In this document: one piece after another, positions 19,301 to 26,512 of the stretch
Position numbering within the stretch: the stretch's first letter is position 1
Layout: each line of letters opens with the position of its first letter
Assembly: GCA_007695095.1 (NCBI GenBank)
Contig: REEL01000098.1
Span: 1 to 39,228 of the forward strand
From: Chitinophagaceae bacterium
GTDB lineage: Bacteria; Bacteroidota; Bacteroidia; Chitinophagales; REEL01
Direction: 5' to 3'
Length of the DNA stretch: 39,228 nucleotides
Notes under the pieces: generated by a model
The model's database searches: none
Told to the model about the DNA's origin: nothing
What the model saw: the letters and a program-made list of their open reading frames with translations, nothing else
Position numbers and translations under genes: made by a program

Positions 19301-20372
19301 TAGATTACCATCGATAGATGTTGTATTTACAGCAGATAAAAGTAAATGGACAAAAGCTGTTGTATTAGAAACAGGTGAATACAGAGATTTAAATGCAAAT
19401 AAAGCACTAAAAGGAGAAATACGATTAGCGCCTTCCAGAGATGTTAATGGAAATGTAATCCCGGCTGATACCGGACGTTCATACTTCCCGGGTTATGCTA
19501 TTAATGTTGAAACCGGTGAGAGGTTAAACATTATGTTTGGAGAAAACTCTTATTTAAAGAATAAGCGAAATGATGGAAGTGAGATGCTTTGGAAACCGAC
19601 GAGAGTTTCATTACCACCACTATATCCGGCAGAAGCTCCTGAGTTTGGCGGAGGGCATTATATATATGTAATGGAGACACCTTATGATGAAGGTGAAGCT
19701 GCGCAAAGGTTCCTTTTAGATAACTATAAGGTTCAGACAGCACCTTCTGCTAACCCCAATGCTATTCAGACAAGACCACATAACCAACTTTATAAGCAAA
19801 TTATGTGGACGAGTATGCCGGTTTTAAATCCTAATTTTTCATTCAGACCTTTACGTGAAGGACTTATACCAACAGATGCAACTGTAAGACTAAGAGTTGG
19901 AAGGCCTTATGCAGAATATGTTGTTGACAGTACTTATAATGGCATGCCGACATACTTCTTCAGTACAAATGGTTTGGAAAGAGACTTTAATGTTGAAGAA
20001 GTTTCTAAAAATGCATTAGATGAAATCAGAGTTGTTCCAAACCCTTATTATGCTTATTCAGCTTACGAAACAAGTCAGTTGGATAACAGAGTTAAAATAA
20101 CAAATCTACCGTCAAATGCTACTGTTTCTATTTATTCAATAGATGGTAAGCTAATAAGAAGATTCCAGAGAGCTATTGCAGAAAATGTTTCAGATGGCAC
20201 ACCTGTAGAAGTTGTTAACTTAGATAATTCATTAGATTGGGATTTAAGAAATCATCAGAATATTCAAATTTCAAGTGGAGTTTATATCATACATATCAAC
20301 GCTCCCGGTATAGGTGAAAGAAGTATTCGTTGGTTTGGAGTGCTTAGACCTATTGATTTGGATACATTCTAA
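16335..20372 (+). CDS. Giant exported protein of unknown function with T9SS-like C-terminus
   Basis: 1345 residues from the ATG at 16335. The frame is open further upstream, but an earlier ATG at 16290 lies inside the receptor gene and would hide the signal peptide MNLFKIGVLTILTASITLLGYA. The N-terminal region has WWNLNDARYEIPK, YFAGSIWVGGFDAGGQL and TYRQSGDDFWPGPL. DYDGDGIYDP (216-225) looks like a calcium-binding loop. The middle is beta-rich and has no enzyme motif I can recognise. The C-terminus has the sorting-domain elements VVPNPY, VSIYSIDGKLIRRF and SSGVYIIHI, but it continues to an unusual tail, RWFGVLRPIDLDTF. The 22-base gap suggests cotranscription with the TonB-dependent receptor. 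A perfect hairpin terminator follows. Surface location is inferred; the function is unknown. Confidence 0.8.
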   Translation: MNLFKIGVLTILTASITLLGYARPPEGMPPVEESINFRKLASNCAPASSQIDLDVNNVRTTLLNGGDKWWNLNDARYEIPKIDPPGSAPSVHSYFAGSIWVGGFDAGGQLKIAAQTYRQSGDDFWPGPLDDNANVTPQVCQDYDRHWRVRAADIDQARAAAAAYLAELGDPDGEVNLAVSDIPQSLLDWPGVGNPYARGAQNVPLTIDNELAPFFDYDGDGIYDPTKGDFPVISTDCEDVYGDQMVFWVYNDKGNIHTATNGEAIGLQINATAFAFTTSDEINNMTFYRYTLINKASSPLFDVYMGNWADPDLGCFNTDYVGCDTTRNLGIIYNGTATDPDCATRGYGANPPISGITYFEGPKDTAGVEIGMSGFIYYNNDFNPVNGNPVTAIHHYNYLRGVWLDGSPITEGGDGTTGTVPTSYMFPGDPSDPTGWSECSENNNPSDRRFLQNSGPFVLQPGAVNNIITGVVWVQIPGVYPCPSFENTIGPASDKAQALFDNCFRLISGPDAPDLKIRELDREIIISLENSLTSNNVNEAYEEVDPILSAIGAEDSTYRFQGYKLYQVRNPQIDAGDLFDITRARLIAQVDVEDGVERLINWEFNPSINGFEPQVMVEGSDEGIRRTFRVTNDQFATGNTRLVNHKRYYFAVVAYAYNNYEQFDPLNPGDGGQNLPYLQGRRNFRIYSAIPHQTEPHFGTQLNAVYGQGMQVERIEGTGNGGNFLNITRQMVDDILASEDHKVGRLTYEPNQGPIDVKVYDPFLVRAADFTLRMIDTVGVSDTLRLRGQIGVTLDTIIINRDLSPTAYWELEIVDSDGQTTIVADNNLSRLNEQTLSEYGISLTIVQRSRPWFNRETGNGVIGASLTFDNPNIPWLRGVESSGTFSATNWIRSGINRAGAGSDFADFEAVYNSHYDSIIGVGDIIFRDPNDEFEDLINGTWAPYALAANRFFVGANDQPSAYSHGPAFPWRWRGINAYADQEFPTNNMHRLPSIDVVFTADKSKWTKAVVLETGEYRDLNANKALKGEIRLAPSRDVNGNVIPADTGRSYFPGYAINVETGERLNIMFGENSYLKNKRNDGSEMLWKPTRVSLPPLYPAEAPEFGGGHYIYVMETPYDEGEAAQRFLLDNYKVQTAPSANPNAIQTRPHNQLYKQIMWTSMPVLNPNFSFRPLREGLIPTDATVRLRVGRPYAEYVVDSTYNGMPTYFFSTNGLERDFNVEEVSKNALDEIRVVPNPYYAYSAYETSQLDNRVKITNLPSNATVSIYSIDGKLIRRFQRAIAENVSDGTPVEVVNLDNSLDWDLRNHQNIQISSGVYIIHINAPGIGERSIRWFGVLRPIDLDTF

Positions 20373-20384
20373 ATATATTACAAT

Positions 20385-20416
20385 ATAGCCGGAGATTAAG
20401 TTCTCCGGCTATTTAT
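20385..20416 (+). terminator. Intrinsic terminator after the giant exported protein
   Basis: Perfect 11-bp stem ATAGCCGGAGA / TCTCCGGCTAT (20385-20395 and 20402-20412) with a 6-base loop, followed by a weak T-rich stretch. It is one of the most GC-rich hairpins in the window and lies 13 bases past the stop. It separates the giant-protein gene from the PorV-like gene in the same direction, so it may attenuate rather than stop transcription. Confidence 0.7.
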
Positions 20417-20463
20417 AAACTTTTTTAAAGAACAGACTGGAGCTCACATAAAAAAAACAGAAC

Positions 20464-21528
20464 ATGAATAATCTAATTAAATTACCAATAGTATTGGTTG
20501 TATTCATTGCTTTCGGAATTCAAAGTGGTTTTTCCGGAAACCCTGATAGGATTGGTGAAGCAGGAGCCTATGAATTACTTATTAATCCTTGGTCCAGGAG
20601 TACCGGAGTTAATGGTATTAATTCGGCAAATGTCAGCGGTATAGAAAGTGCAAATAATAATATTGCCGGTTTAGCTAAAGTTGACGGTACAGAAATTTTA
20701 TTTTCGCATACTATGTGGATGCGTGGTAGTGGAATTTCAATTAATGCAATGGGTTTGGCTCAACCGGTAGGTGAATCCGGAGTAATGGGACTTTCTTTAA
20801 TGTCACTAGGATTCGGTGATATTGAAAGAACAACTACTTCATCTCCTGAAGGAGGTTTGGGGGCATTTAACCCTCAATTTTTTAATATTTCACTGGCATA
20901 TTCAAGAAATTTCAGTAACAGTATTTCAGCAGGATTATTAGTGCGTGTAATTTCTCAAAGAATTGATGATATCACTGCTTCCGGAGCTGCTATCGATGGT
21001 GGTATTCAGTATCAAACAGGTCCCAGAGATAATGTTAAATTCGGAATAGCATTGAGAAATGTTGGAACACCGATGAGATTTGGTGGTGACGGACTAAGTT
21101 TTAGAGGACCTGCTTTAGAAGGAGACTTTGAAATGACACAAGCTATGAGAGCTGAAAAATTTGAGTTACCTTCATTACTTACTTTAGGAGGTTCTTATGA
21201 TTTCTATCTTGATGATGCGGCTGAAATACCTCAACACAGACTTACAGTTATGGTTAATTTTAATGCTCATTCATTTGGATATGATCAATTTGGAGGAGCT
21301 ATTGAATATGCATTTAATGAAATGTTTATGATTAGAGGTGGATATTTATATGAAGAAGACTTAACCGATAATTTATTGAAAAGAACAGCATTTAATGGTT
21401 TTTCTGCCGGCGCAACATTAGATGTTCCTTTAAGAGAAGACGGTGCTAGAATTGGTGTAGATTATTCATTCAGACCTACAAATCCATTTGATGGTACACA
21501 TGCTCTTGGAGTACGTATCGGACTATAA
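20464..21528 (+). CDS. PorV/PorQ-family outer-membrane barrel protein
   Basis: 354 residues with a signal peptide of about 25 residues (ending near QSGFSG). The mature protein resembles the PorV/PorQ branch of the FadL-like barrels: an N-terminal NNIAGLAKVDGTEILFSH block, alternating amphipathic strands such as FFNISLAYSRNFSNSISAGLLVRVI, and a C-terminal LGVRIGL strand. PorV (LptO) is the T9SS component that receives cargo at the outer membrane, and PorQ is a related component; this copy is likelier to be a dedicated paralogue than the core gene, because no core T9SS gene is near. It lies 91 bases after the giant exoprotein gene, beyond a terminator, and is followed by a second terminator. 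Its role as a surface anchor or transfer partner for the upstream protein is inferred. Confidence 0.82.
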   Translation: MNNLIKLPIVLVVFIAFGIQSGFSGNPDRIGEAGAYELLINPWSRSTGVNGINSANVSGIESANNNIAGLAKVDGTEILFSHTMWMRGSGISINAMGLAQPVGESGVMGLSLMSLGFGDIERTTTSSPEGGLGAFNPQFFNISLAYSRNFSNSISAGLLVRVISQRIDDITASGAAIDGGIQYQTGPRDNVKFGIALRNVGTPMRFGGDGLSFRGPALEGDFEMTQAMRAEKFELPSLLTLGGSYDFYLDDAAEIPQHRLTVMVNFNAHSFGYDQFGGAIEYAFNEMFMIRGGYLYEEDLTDNLLKRTAFNGFSAGATLDVPLREDGARIGVDYSFRPTNPFDGTHALGVRIGL

Positions 21529-21550
21529 ATAGTAAACACATATCTTATTT

Positions 21551-21584
21551 AAAGAAACGTTTCAATGGAAACGTTTCTTTTTCA
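21551..21584 (+). terminator. Strong intrinsic terminator after the PorV-like gene
   Basis: Perfect 13-bp stem (21551-21563 and 21568-21580) with a 4-base loop AATG, running into TTTTTC. It lies 22 bases past the stop and 28 before greA. It closes the surface-protein cluster and insulates greA. Confidence 0.8.
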
Positions 21585-21607
21585 TTTTATACTTAATAAC
21601 ATTTCTT

Positions 21608-22081
21608 ATGAGCGATATAGTTTATCTTACGGAAGAGGGCTTGAATAAGTTAAAAGCCGAAATTAATCAATTGAAATTTGTTGAGCGGCCTAAAGTTGCA
21701 AAGCAAATTTCAGAAGCAAGAGAAAAAGGAGATTTGTCAGAGAATGCAGAATATGATGCTGCAAAAGAAGCACAATCCCATCTTGAACTAAAGATTAGTA
21801 AGCTTGAGGATGTTTTAATGAAGGCAAGAGTTTTAAATCCGGCCGATATTGATACGTCTAAAGTTTCCATATTTACAGAAGTAGAAATTAAGAATGTTAA
21901 ATTGAATAAAGTAATGAAGTACAGATTAGTTTCTGAGAATGAAGCTAATTTGAAAGAAGCTAAAATATCTGTCACTTCACCGGTAGGTAAAGGTTTATTA
22001 GGAAAAAAAGTTGGTGATATAGCTGAAATTCATACACCTGGAGGTATAGTACAATTTGAAATTTTGTCTATAACTATTTAA
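21608..22081 (+). CDS. greA: Transcription elongation factor GreA
   Basis: 157 residues. Rescues backtracked RNA polymerase by stimulating transcript cleavage. The N-terminal coiled coil contains the signature AREKGDLSENAEYDAAKE, whose acidic tip residues reach the polymerase active site. The C-terminal FKBP-like domain includes SPVGKGLLGKKVGD. It starts YLTEEGLNKLKAEINQLK, as GreA does. It follows the 21551 terminator and precedes the HIT gene by 11 bases, probably in one transcript. Confidence 0.95.
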   Translation: MSDIVYLTEEGLNKLKAEINQLKFVERPKVAKQISEAREKGDLSENAEYDAAKEAQSHLELKISKLEDVLMKARVLNPADIDTSKVSIFTEVEIKNVKLNKVMKYRLVSENEANLKEAKISVTSPVGKGLLGKKVGDIAEIHTPGGIVQFEILSITI

Positions 22082-22092
22082 TAAAGTGATTT

Positions 22093-22485
22093 ATGAGTAC
22101 AATTTTCACTAAAATTATAAAAGGAGAAATTCCTTCTCATAAAGTTTATGAGGATGATGAGTTTTTCGCTTTTTTAGATATTAATCCATTGGCAGAGGGT
22201 CATACTTTAGTAATTCCTAAATTAGAAACCGATTATATTCTTGATCTGGAGTCCCCCTTATATGCTGACTTATGGTTAGCAGCCAAGAAAGTTGCTAAAG
22301 CCGTAGAGAAATCAGTGAAATGTGAACGAATTGGTTTTAGTGTAATCGGTCTTGAAGTCCCTCATGTGCATATCCACATTATACCCATTAATTCAGTAGG
22401 AGATATGAATTTTAGTAAAGAAAAACTTTCATTTACCGATAAAGAATTTCGGGATTTAGCAATTAAGATTCAGCAAAACATTTAG
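22093..22485 (+). CDS. HIT-family (HINT-like) nucleotide hydrolase
   Basis: 130 residues. Histidine-triad motif HVHIHIIPI with His91, His93 and His95. The N-terminal block IFTKIIKGEIPSHKVYEDD and GHTLVIPK are typical of HINT/Hit proteins that hydrolyse aminoacyl- or phosphoramidate-AMP compounds. Physiological substrate unknown. It is 11 bases after greA and ends 1 base from the convergent ruvC stop. Confidence 0.92.
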   Translation: MSTIFTKIIKGEIPSHKVYEDDEFFAFLDINPLAEGHTLVIPKLETDYILDLESPLYADLWLAAKKVAKAVEKSVKCERIGFSVIGLEVPHVHIHIIPINSVGDMNFSKEKLSFTDKEFRDLAIKIQQNI

Positions 22486-22486
22486 T

Positions 22487-23056
22487 CTACTTAATTCTCC
22501 CGGGATTATTTTTTAAAAAATCACTCCAATTTTTACTTGTTCCCGTTACTGATGTTTGTGAAAGAATAGATTTTTGCTGATAATAATGGCAAACAGCTGT
22601 AGCTAAGGCGTCAGTAGCATCTAAATAAGTAGGATCTTCTTTATAACCAATAATACTTTTAAGCATGCCGGCAACTTGCTCCTTAGAGGCATTTCCATTG
22701 CCTGTAATAGATTGTTTGATTTTTTTAGGGGAATACTCGCATATATCTACATTTGACGCAAGAGCAGCTGCAATTGCTACTCCTTGTGCTCTTCCAAGTT
22801 TCAACATTGACTGTACATTTTTACCGTAAAAGGGAGCTTCAATAGCACATGACTCAGGTTTATACTCTTTTACCAAATAGCTTACCCGCTCATAAATTTG
22901 CTTTAGCTTTTTATAATTATCATTATATTTATTCAGCTTTACAATTCCTAAACTAATTAATTTAATTTTGTCTTTTTTAACTGAAATGACTCCATAACCC
23001 ATAATAACGGTTCCGGGATCTATTCCAATAATTATTTTTTCTTTTTCCGAATTCAA
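22487..23056 (-). CDS. ruvC: Holliday junction resolvase RuvC
   Basis: 189 residues. Endonuclease that cuts four-way junctions moved by RuvAB. The RNase-H-fold acidic residues are Asp13 (GIDPGT), Glu73 (AIEAPFYGKN) and Asp146/Asp149 (LDATDA), each displaced 6-8 residues from E. coli Asp7/Glu66/Asp138/Asp141. The start is a TTG at 23056 (MNSEKEKIII); a stop lies in frame just upstream and no ATG precedes the GIDPGT motif, so a non-ATG start is forced. Only 13 bases separate it from the divergent membrane-protein gene. Confidence 0.95.
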   Translation of the reverse strand: MNSEKEKIIIGIDPGTVIMGYGVISVKKDKIKLISLGIVKLNKYNDNYKKLKQIYERVSYLVKEYKPESCAIEAPFYGKNVQSMLKLGRAQGVAIAAALASNVDICEYSPKKIKQSITGNGNASKEQVAGMLKSIIGYKEDPTYLDATDALATAVCHYYQQKSILSQTSVTGTSKNWSDFLKNNPGRIK

Positions 23057-23069
23057 GCTTATTTATTTA

Positions 23070-24071
23070 ATGAAACATAAAGGGCCAAAAGTTTATATAA
23101 TAAGTTTGCTCTTGAGCATATCATTTTTGCTTTTATTTATTTACCTGCTTAAAGATACAGTTTATACAAAGTTAAAAGAATTTCCAATAGCAACAGTTTT
23201 AGATAATCCTCAATCAACTTTCTTTTTATTTCTTGTTTTCATATTGATGCCGCTAAATTTATATTTAGATTTTTCAAAATGGAAAATTCAGGAGAATAGT
23301 TTATCCAAAGCGATAAAAAACAAAATGATAAAAGGGTATTTACTTGGTCTGTCTATAGCTGTGATAACTCCTAACAGATCCGGTGAATTCTTAGGGAGGT
23401 TATTCTTTATGCCATATAAAAAAAGGTTTCGGACAATTATCTATTCCCTTAGAAGTAGTTGGGCACAATTTATAGTTAATATAGTTTTAGGACTTTTTAG
23501 TTTATTACTATTTACTTCTGCTCAAATCCAACTTCCTTTTTCTCTTATTTGGCTATATGCATTGATTATTCTTGTTTTAGCTTTAGTATTGCTTCTTTTT
23601 TTAACCCATGAAGTTATTATTAGAAAAATTTTAGCATACAGAAGCATAGCTGTATTAGTTGGTTATCTTAAAATGAGTTCCAGAACTTTTAATAAAATTT
23701 CAAGTTTGCTTTTTTCGAAGTTGATCTTGTTTTCTTTAGGAAGATACTTAGTCTATTTTATCCAGTTTTATTTTTTATGTATAATATTTTCAGTAAACCT
23801 TCCTTTTTATGTTATACTATCCGGATTGGCCACCATATTCTTATTACAGATGTTTTTACCGGTATTTAGCATTCTTGAGATAGGGGTTAAAGGAAGTTTG
23901 GCATTATTTGTGTTTTATAATTACCCGGAGGAACAGTTTTATCTAATTTTATCATTGGGTATGATGTGGCTGATTAACGTTTTTATACCGGCAATTTCCG
24001 GATTGTTCCTTTTTCTAATAACACAAAGCTATAGACTATGGAAAATACATTCTTATCAAAAATTACAATAG
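23070..24071 (+). CDS. Lysylphosphatidylglycerol-synthase-TM / flippase-like membrane protein
   Basis: 333 residues with about eight hydrophobic segments (first at about 8-26). The family mark is GLSIAVITPNRSGEFLGRLFFM near 110-130, matching the conserved polar motif of the LPG_synthase_TM/UPF0104 family, which includes the membrane half of MprF and lipid flippase-like proteins. No synthase domain is present. A role in lipid or glycolipid movement across the inner membrane is a family-level inference. The last 34 bases overlap the DUF3108 gene. Confidence 0.75.
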   Translation: MKHKGPKVYIISLLLSISFLLLFIYLLKDTVYTKLKEFPIATVLDNPQSTFFLFLVFILMPLNLYLDFSKWKIQENSLSKAIKNKMIKGYLLGLSIAVITPNRSGEFLGRLFFMPYKKRFRTIIYSLRSSWAQFIVNIVLGLFSLLLFTSAQIQLPFSLIWLYALIILVLALVLLLFLTHEVIIRKILAYRSIAVLVGYLKMSSRTFNKISSLLFSKLILFSLGRYLVYFIQFYFLCIIFSVNLPFYVILSGLATIFLLQMFLPVFSILEIGVKGSLALFVFYNYPEEQFYLILSLGMMWLINVFIPAISGLFLFLITQSYRLWKIHSYQKLQ

Positions 24072-24886
24072 TATTGAGTATCTGGTTTTTTGCAGCGGGC
24101 TCAGTTAGTGCCGATATGAACAATGAAGCTAGTTGTAAAAGAGTTAATGAAACATTTCGCGTAGGCGAGACAGTGAATTATACTGTTTATTATCATTGGG
24201 GAGCCGTATGGATGCGGGCCGGTGAAGTGGAGTTTGAAGTCAAAGATTCAAAAATTAATGGAAAGGATGTTTTACATGTCGTAGCATCAGGCCGTACTAT
24301 AAGGAGGTATGATTGGTTTTTTAAAGTGCGGGATGTTTATGAAACATACATTCAACCGGAAACCATGATGCCGCTTAGGTTTAAGAGAGATATTTATGAG
24401 GGTGGTTATACGATATTTAGTGATTATAAATTTGACAGGAATAATAATAAAGTGGCAGTAGAACATGAAGATTGGAAGACGCCCCGCTACAAGGATACTT
24501 TGGAAATAGGGGATTGTACACAAGATGTTCTTTCTGCTATTTATTATGCCCGTACCTTAGATTTTGAAGGTGTTTCAATTGGAGATACAATTGGTTTGGA
24601 GATCTTTTTAGAAGATAAGTTGTATAATGTTTACATCCGCTACCTGGGGAAAGAGCGCATACGAACAGAACATGGTCGCTATAATTGCATTAAATTTTCA
24701 GCGCTTTTGCTTGAAGGTACTGTGTTTGAAGGAGGCGAAGATATGATGGTATGGGTAACAGATGATGAAAACCGTATACCGGTATTAATTGAAGCGCCTA
24801 TAAAAGTAGGTTCTATAAAGGCTATTTTAACTGATGCCAAAGGAACAGCAAAGCCTATTGATTACTCAAGTGGAAGAAGAAGATAG
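24038..24886 (+). CDS. DUF3108 domain-containing exported protein
   Basis: 282 residues. Signal peptide about 1-25 (ITIVLSIWFFAAGSVSA). The mature part is a beta-rich DUF3108 domain: VGETVNYTVYYHWGAVWMRAGE at the start, ASGRTIRRYDWFFKVRDVYETYI in the middle and a late TVFEGGEDMMVWVTDDENRIPVLIE block. DUF3108 proteins are periplasmic or outer-membrane-associated and have no established function. It overlaps the membrane-protein gene by 34 bases, so the two are likely translationally coupled and act together in the envelope. Confidence 0.8.
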   Translation: MENTFLSKITIVLSIWFFAAGSVSADMNNEASCKRVNETFRVGETVNYTVYYHWGAVWMRAGEVEFEVKDSKINGKDVLHVVASGRTIRRYDWFFKVRDVYETYIQPETMMPLRFKRDIYEGGYTIFSDYKFDRNNNKVAVEHEDWKTPRYKDTLEIGDCTQDVLSAIYYARTLDFEGVSIGDTIGLEIFLEDKLYNVYIRYLGKERIRTEHGRYNCIKFSALLLEGTVFEGGEDMMVWVTDDENRIPVLIEAPIKVGSIKAILTDAKGTAKPIDYSSGRRR

Positions 24887-24905
24887 AAATTAAGTGTGTT
24901 CTTGT

Positions 24906-25223
24906 TTAAAGGACATTTATACTTGGATCAATACGTTGTTTATAGGCTATTAAACCACCTTCAAGATTATATAAATTGTCAAATTTGTGAGCCTGATTTA
25001 AGTATTCGATTACCTGTCCGCTTCTACCTCCGCTTTTGCAATGTACTATAACCATTTTGTCTTTTGGAATTTCCTGGTAGTTGGTGGCAAATTCCTTTAC
25101 CGGTATATTGATACCATTTATATTTCCGGCTTCGTATTCATAGTTTTCTCTAACATCATATAGAACGAATTCCTCTTTATTTTCCATCTTTTTTTTCAGT
25201 TCTTCGACAGTAATAGATTTCAT
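24906..25223 (-). CDS. Single-domain rhodanese-like protein
   Basis: 105 residues. One rhodanese fold with active-site loop HCKSGGRSG; Cys62 would carry the persulfide. The N-terminal ITVEELKKKM and YDVRENYEYEAGNI are typical. No signal peptide, so it is cytoplasmic. It could be a sulfurtransferase or a sulfur carrier relay; the acceptor is unknown. It stands alone on the minus strand, 19 bases from the convergent DUF3108 stop. Its 164-base upstream region holds the terminator of the next operon and two short AT-rich inverted repeats (25260-25279 and 25293-25309). Confidence 0.88.
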   Translation of the reverse strand: MKSITVEELKKKMENKEEFVLYDVRENYEYEAGNINGINIPVKEFATNYQEIPKDKMVIVHCKSGGRSGQVIEYLNQAHKFDNLYNLEGGLIAYKQRIDPSINVL

Positions 25224-25320
25224 AAGTTTAGTTTATGGTTTGATTAAGATTTTTTCAAAAACTTTTTTTCTAAAAAGTTCAGCTTAAAAATCAGGTAAAA
25301 ATATTACCTACACTTAAAAT

Positions 25321-25366
25321 AAAAAAGGAGTTCCCTGAATTTTATTTGAGAGGGAACTCCTTTTTT
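25321..25366 (-). terminator. Intrinsic terminator of the thiol-redox cassette
   Basis: Perfect 16-bp stem whose arms lie at 25321-25336 and 25351-25366, with a core AGGGAACTCC / GGAGTTCCCT and a 14-base loop. A/T tracts at both ends let it work in either direction. It follows the redoxin gene by 21 bases on the minus strand. Confidence 0.8.
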
Positions 25367-25387
25367 TGATATAACTAATCTACATTT

Positions 25388-25990
25388 TTAGTTTTTACTC
25401 CATTTGATGGAACATCCCACGGCTCTGGTTGTATTTGGGTCAGGCTTTTTACCATTTAAAAGATTATTCAAAGCAGCTTCCAAAAATTTCTCTTCAACTC
25501 TTTCCGGAAATCTCGGGCTATCATCTATTGCTCCTGTATACACAACTTTAAATTTATCATTTTCACGAACTAAAAGAAATACTTGAGGAGTATGAGTAGC
25601 ACCATAAGCTTTTGCAACTTCTTGTGTTTCATCATAAACATATTCGAAAGGAAAGTCTCTTTCTTCTGCTCTGATTATCATATTTTCATAAGAGTCTTCC
25701 GGTACAATTTCCTCATCATTCGGATTTATTGCAATAATTGGAAATCCTTTAGGGGCATATTTATTATGCAGTTTAATCATTCTCTCTTCTGAGTTGACTA
25801 CAAAAGGGCAATGATTACAGCTAAAGATGACGATAAAGCCTTTGGCATCAATATTTTTCATGGAAACATAGTCTCCATGAACATTTTTTAAGTTAAAATC
25901 TTTAGCATAGTCTCCAACAGCATAAGGAGTTCCGGCAAAAATATTTGCTGAAAGAAATAATAGGAAAAGTGAAGTCATTAATGTTTTCAT
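25388..25990 (-). CDS. Exported thioredoxin-family (redoxin) protein
   Basis: 200 residues. Signal peptide about 1-19 (MTSLFLLFLSANIFAG). Thioredoxin fold with a CNHC motif (Cys58, Cys61) in IFSCNHCPFVVNSEERMI, where CPFV resembles AhpC/TSA-like redoxins. A third cysteine, Cys193, is in the C-terminal GCSIKWSKN. Probably a periplasmic disulfide reductase or peroxidase-like protein. It starts 2 bases after the TlpA-like gene and is last in the cassette before a strong terminator. Confidence 0.85.
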   Translation of the reverse strand: MKTLMTSLFLLFLSANIFAGTPYAVGDYAKDFNLKNVHGDYVSMKNIDAKGFIVIFSCNHCPFVVNSEERMIKLHNKYAPKGFPIIAINPNDEEIVPEDSYENMIIRAEERDFPFEYVYDETQEVAKAYGATHTPQVFLLVRENDKFKVVYTGAIDDSPRFPERVEEKFLEAALNNLLNGKKPDPNTTRAVGCSIKWSKN

Positions 25991-25992
25991 AA

Positions 25993-26496
25993 TTAATTTG
26001 TTTGGATTGATTTTATAATATTTTCAAGTTCTGAATAAGTAAATTCTTGTTGATAAAATTTTTGGCTATTACCCTTGTCATACAAAAATATTGTGGCCGG
26101 AATTGCACCTGACCACTCATCACTTACTTTATGTATCCATTGGTTGTATCTGGGTGCATTTAAAAGTATAAGTTCGCTTTCTAAAGGGTTTCTGTTTAAA
26201 AAAGGCAATAAGTGAGATTCAAGGTGATCAATAAAATCTAAGCTTATTAAATAAACTTTTACATTTTTATTTTTATAATTTTTATTTAATTCTTCGAAAT
26301 AGGGAAGTTCCTTAATGCAGGGCCTGCACCATGTTGCCCAAAAATTAAATACATATATTTTGTCGTCAGAAGGGCTTAAAAGCGGTTGAAACTCTTCAAA
26401 TGTACGCACATCCAAATCTATATTTTCAGTGGCAAAGGTTTCTGTATTGCTGAGAAAGTATAAAAATAGAAGGCTGTATATGATTTTCAAATTCAC
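25993..26496 (-). CDS. TlpA-like exported thiol-disulfide oxidoreductase
   Basis: 167 residues. Signal sequence about 1-22 (LKIIYSLLFLYFLSNTETFA). The thioredoxin motif WCRPC (Cys57, Cys60) lies within VFNFWATWCRPCIKELPYFEEL, and the cis-proline region is GAIPATIFLYD. The start is a GTG at 26496. Likely reduces disulfides in periplasmic proteins. It lies between the glutathione peroxidase (16 bases) and redoxin (2 bases) genes in one operon. Confidence 0.88.
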   Translation of the reverse strand: MNLKIIYSLLFLYFLSNTETFATENIDLDVRTFEEFQPLLSPSDDKIYVFNFWATWCRPCIKELPYFEELNKNYKNKNVKVYLISLDFIDHLESHLLPFLNRNPLESELILLNAPRYNQWIHKVSDEWSGAIPATIFLYDKGNSQKFYQQEFTYSELENIIKSIQTN

Positions 26497-26512
26497 TGTT
26501 TAGAATTAAAAC

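Noticed and set aside
25260-25309. Two short inverted repeats (AACTTTTT-ttct-AAAAAGTT and AGGTAA-aaata-TTACCT)
   Set aside because: Almost pure A/T with weak stems and no T-tract; chance is likely, although a regulator site cannot be excluded.
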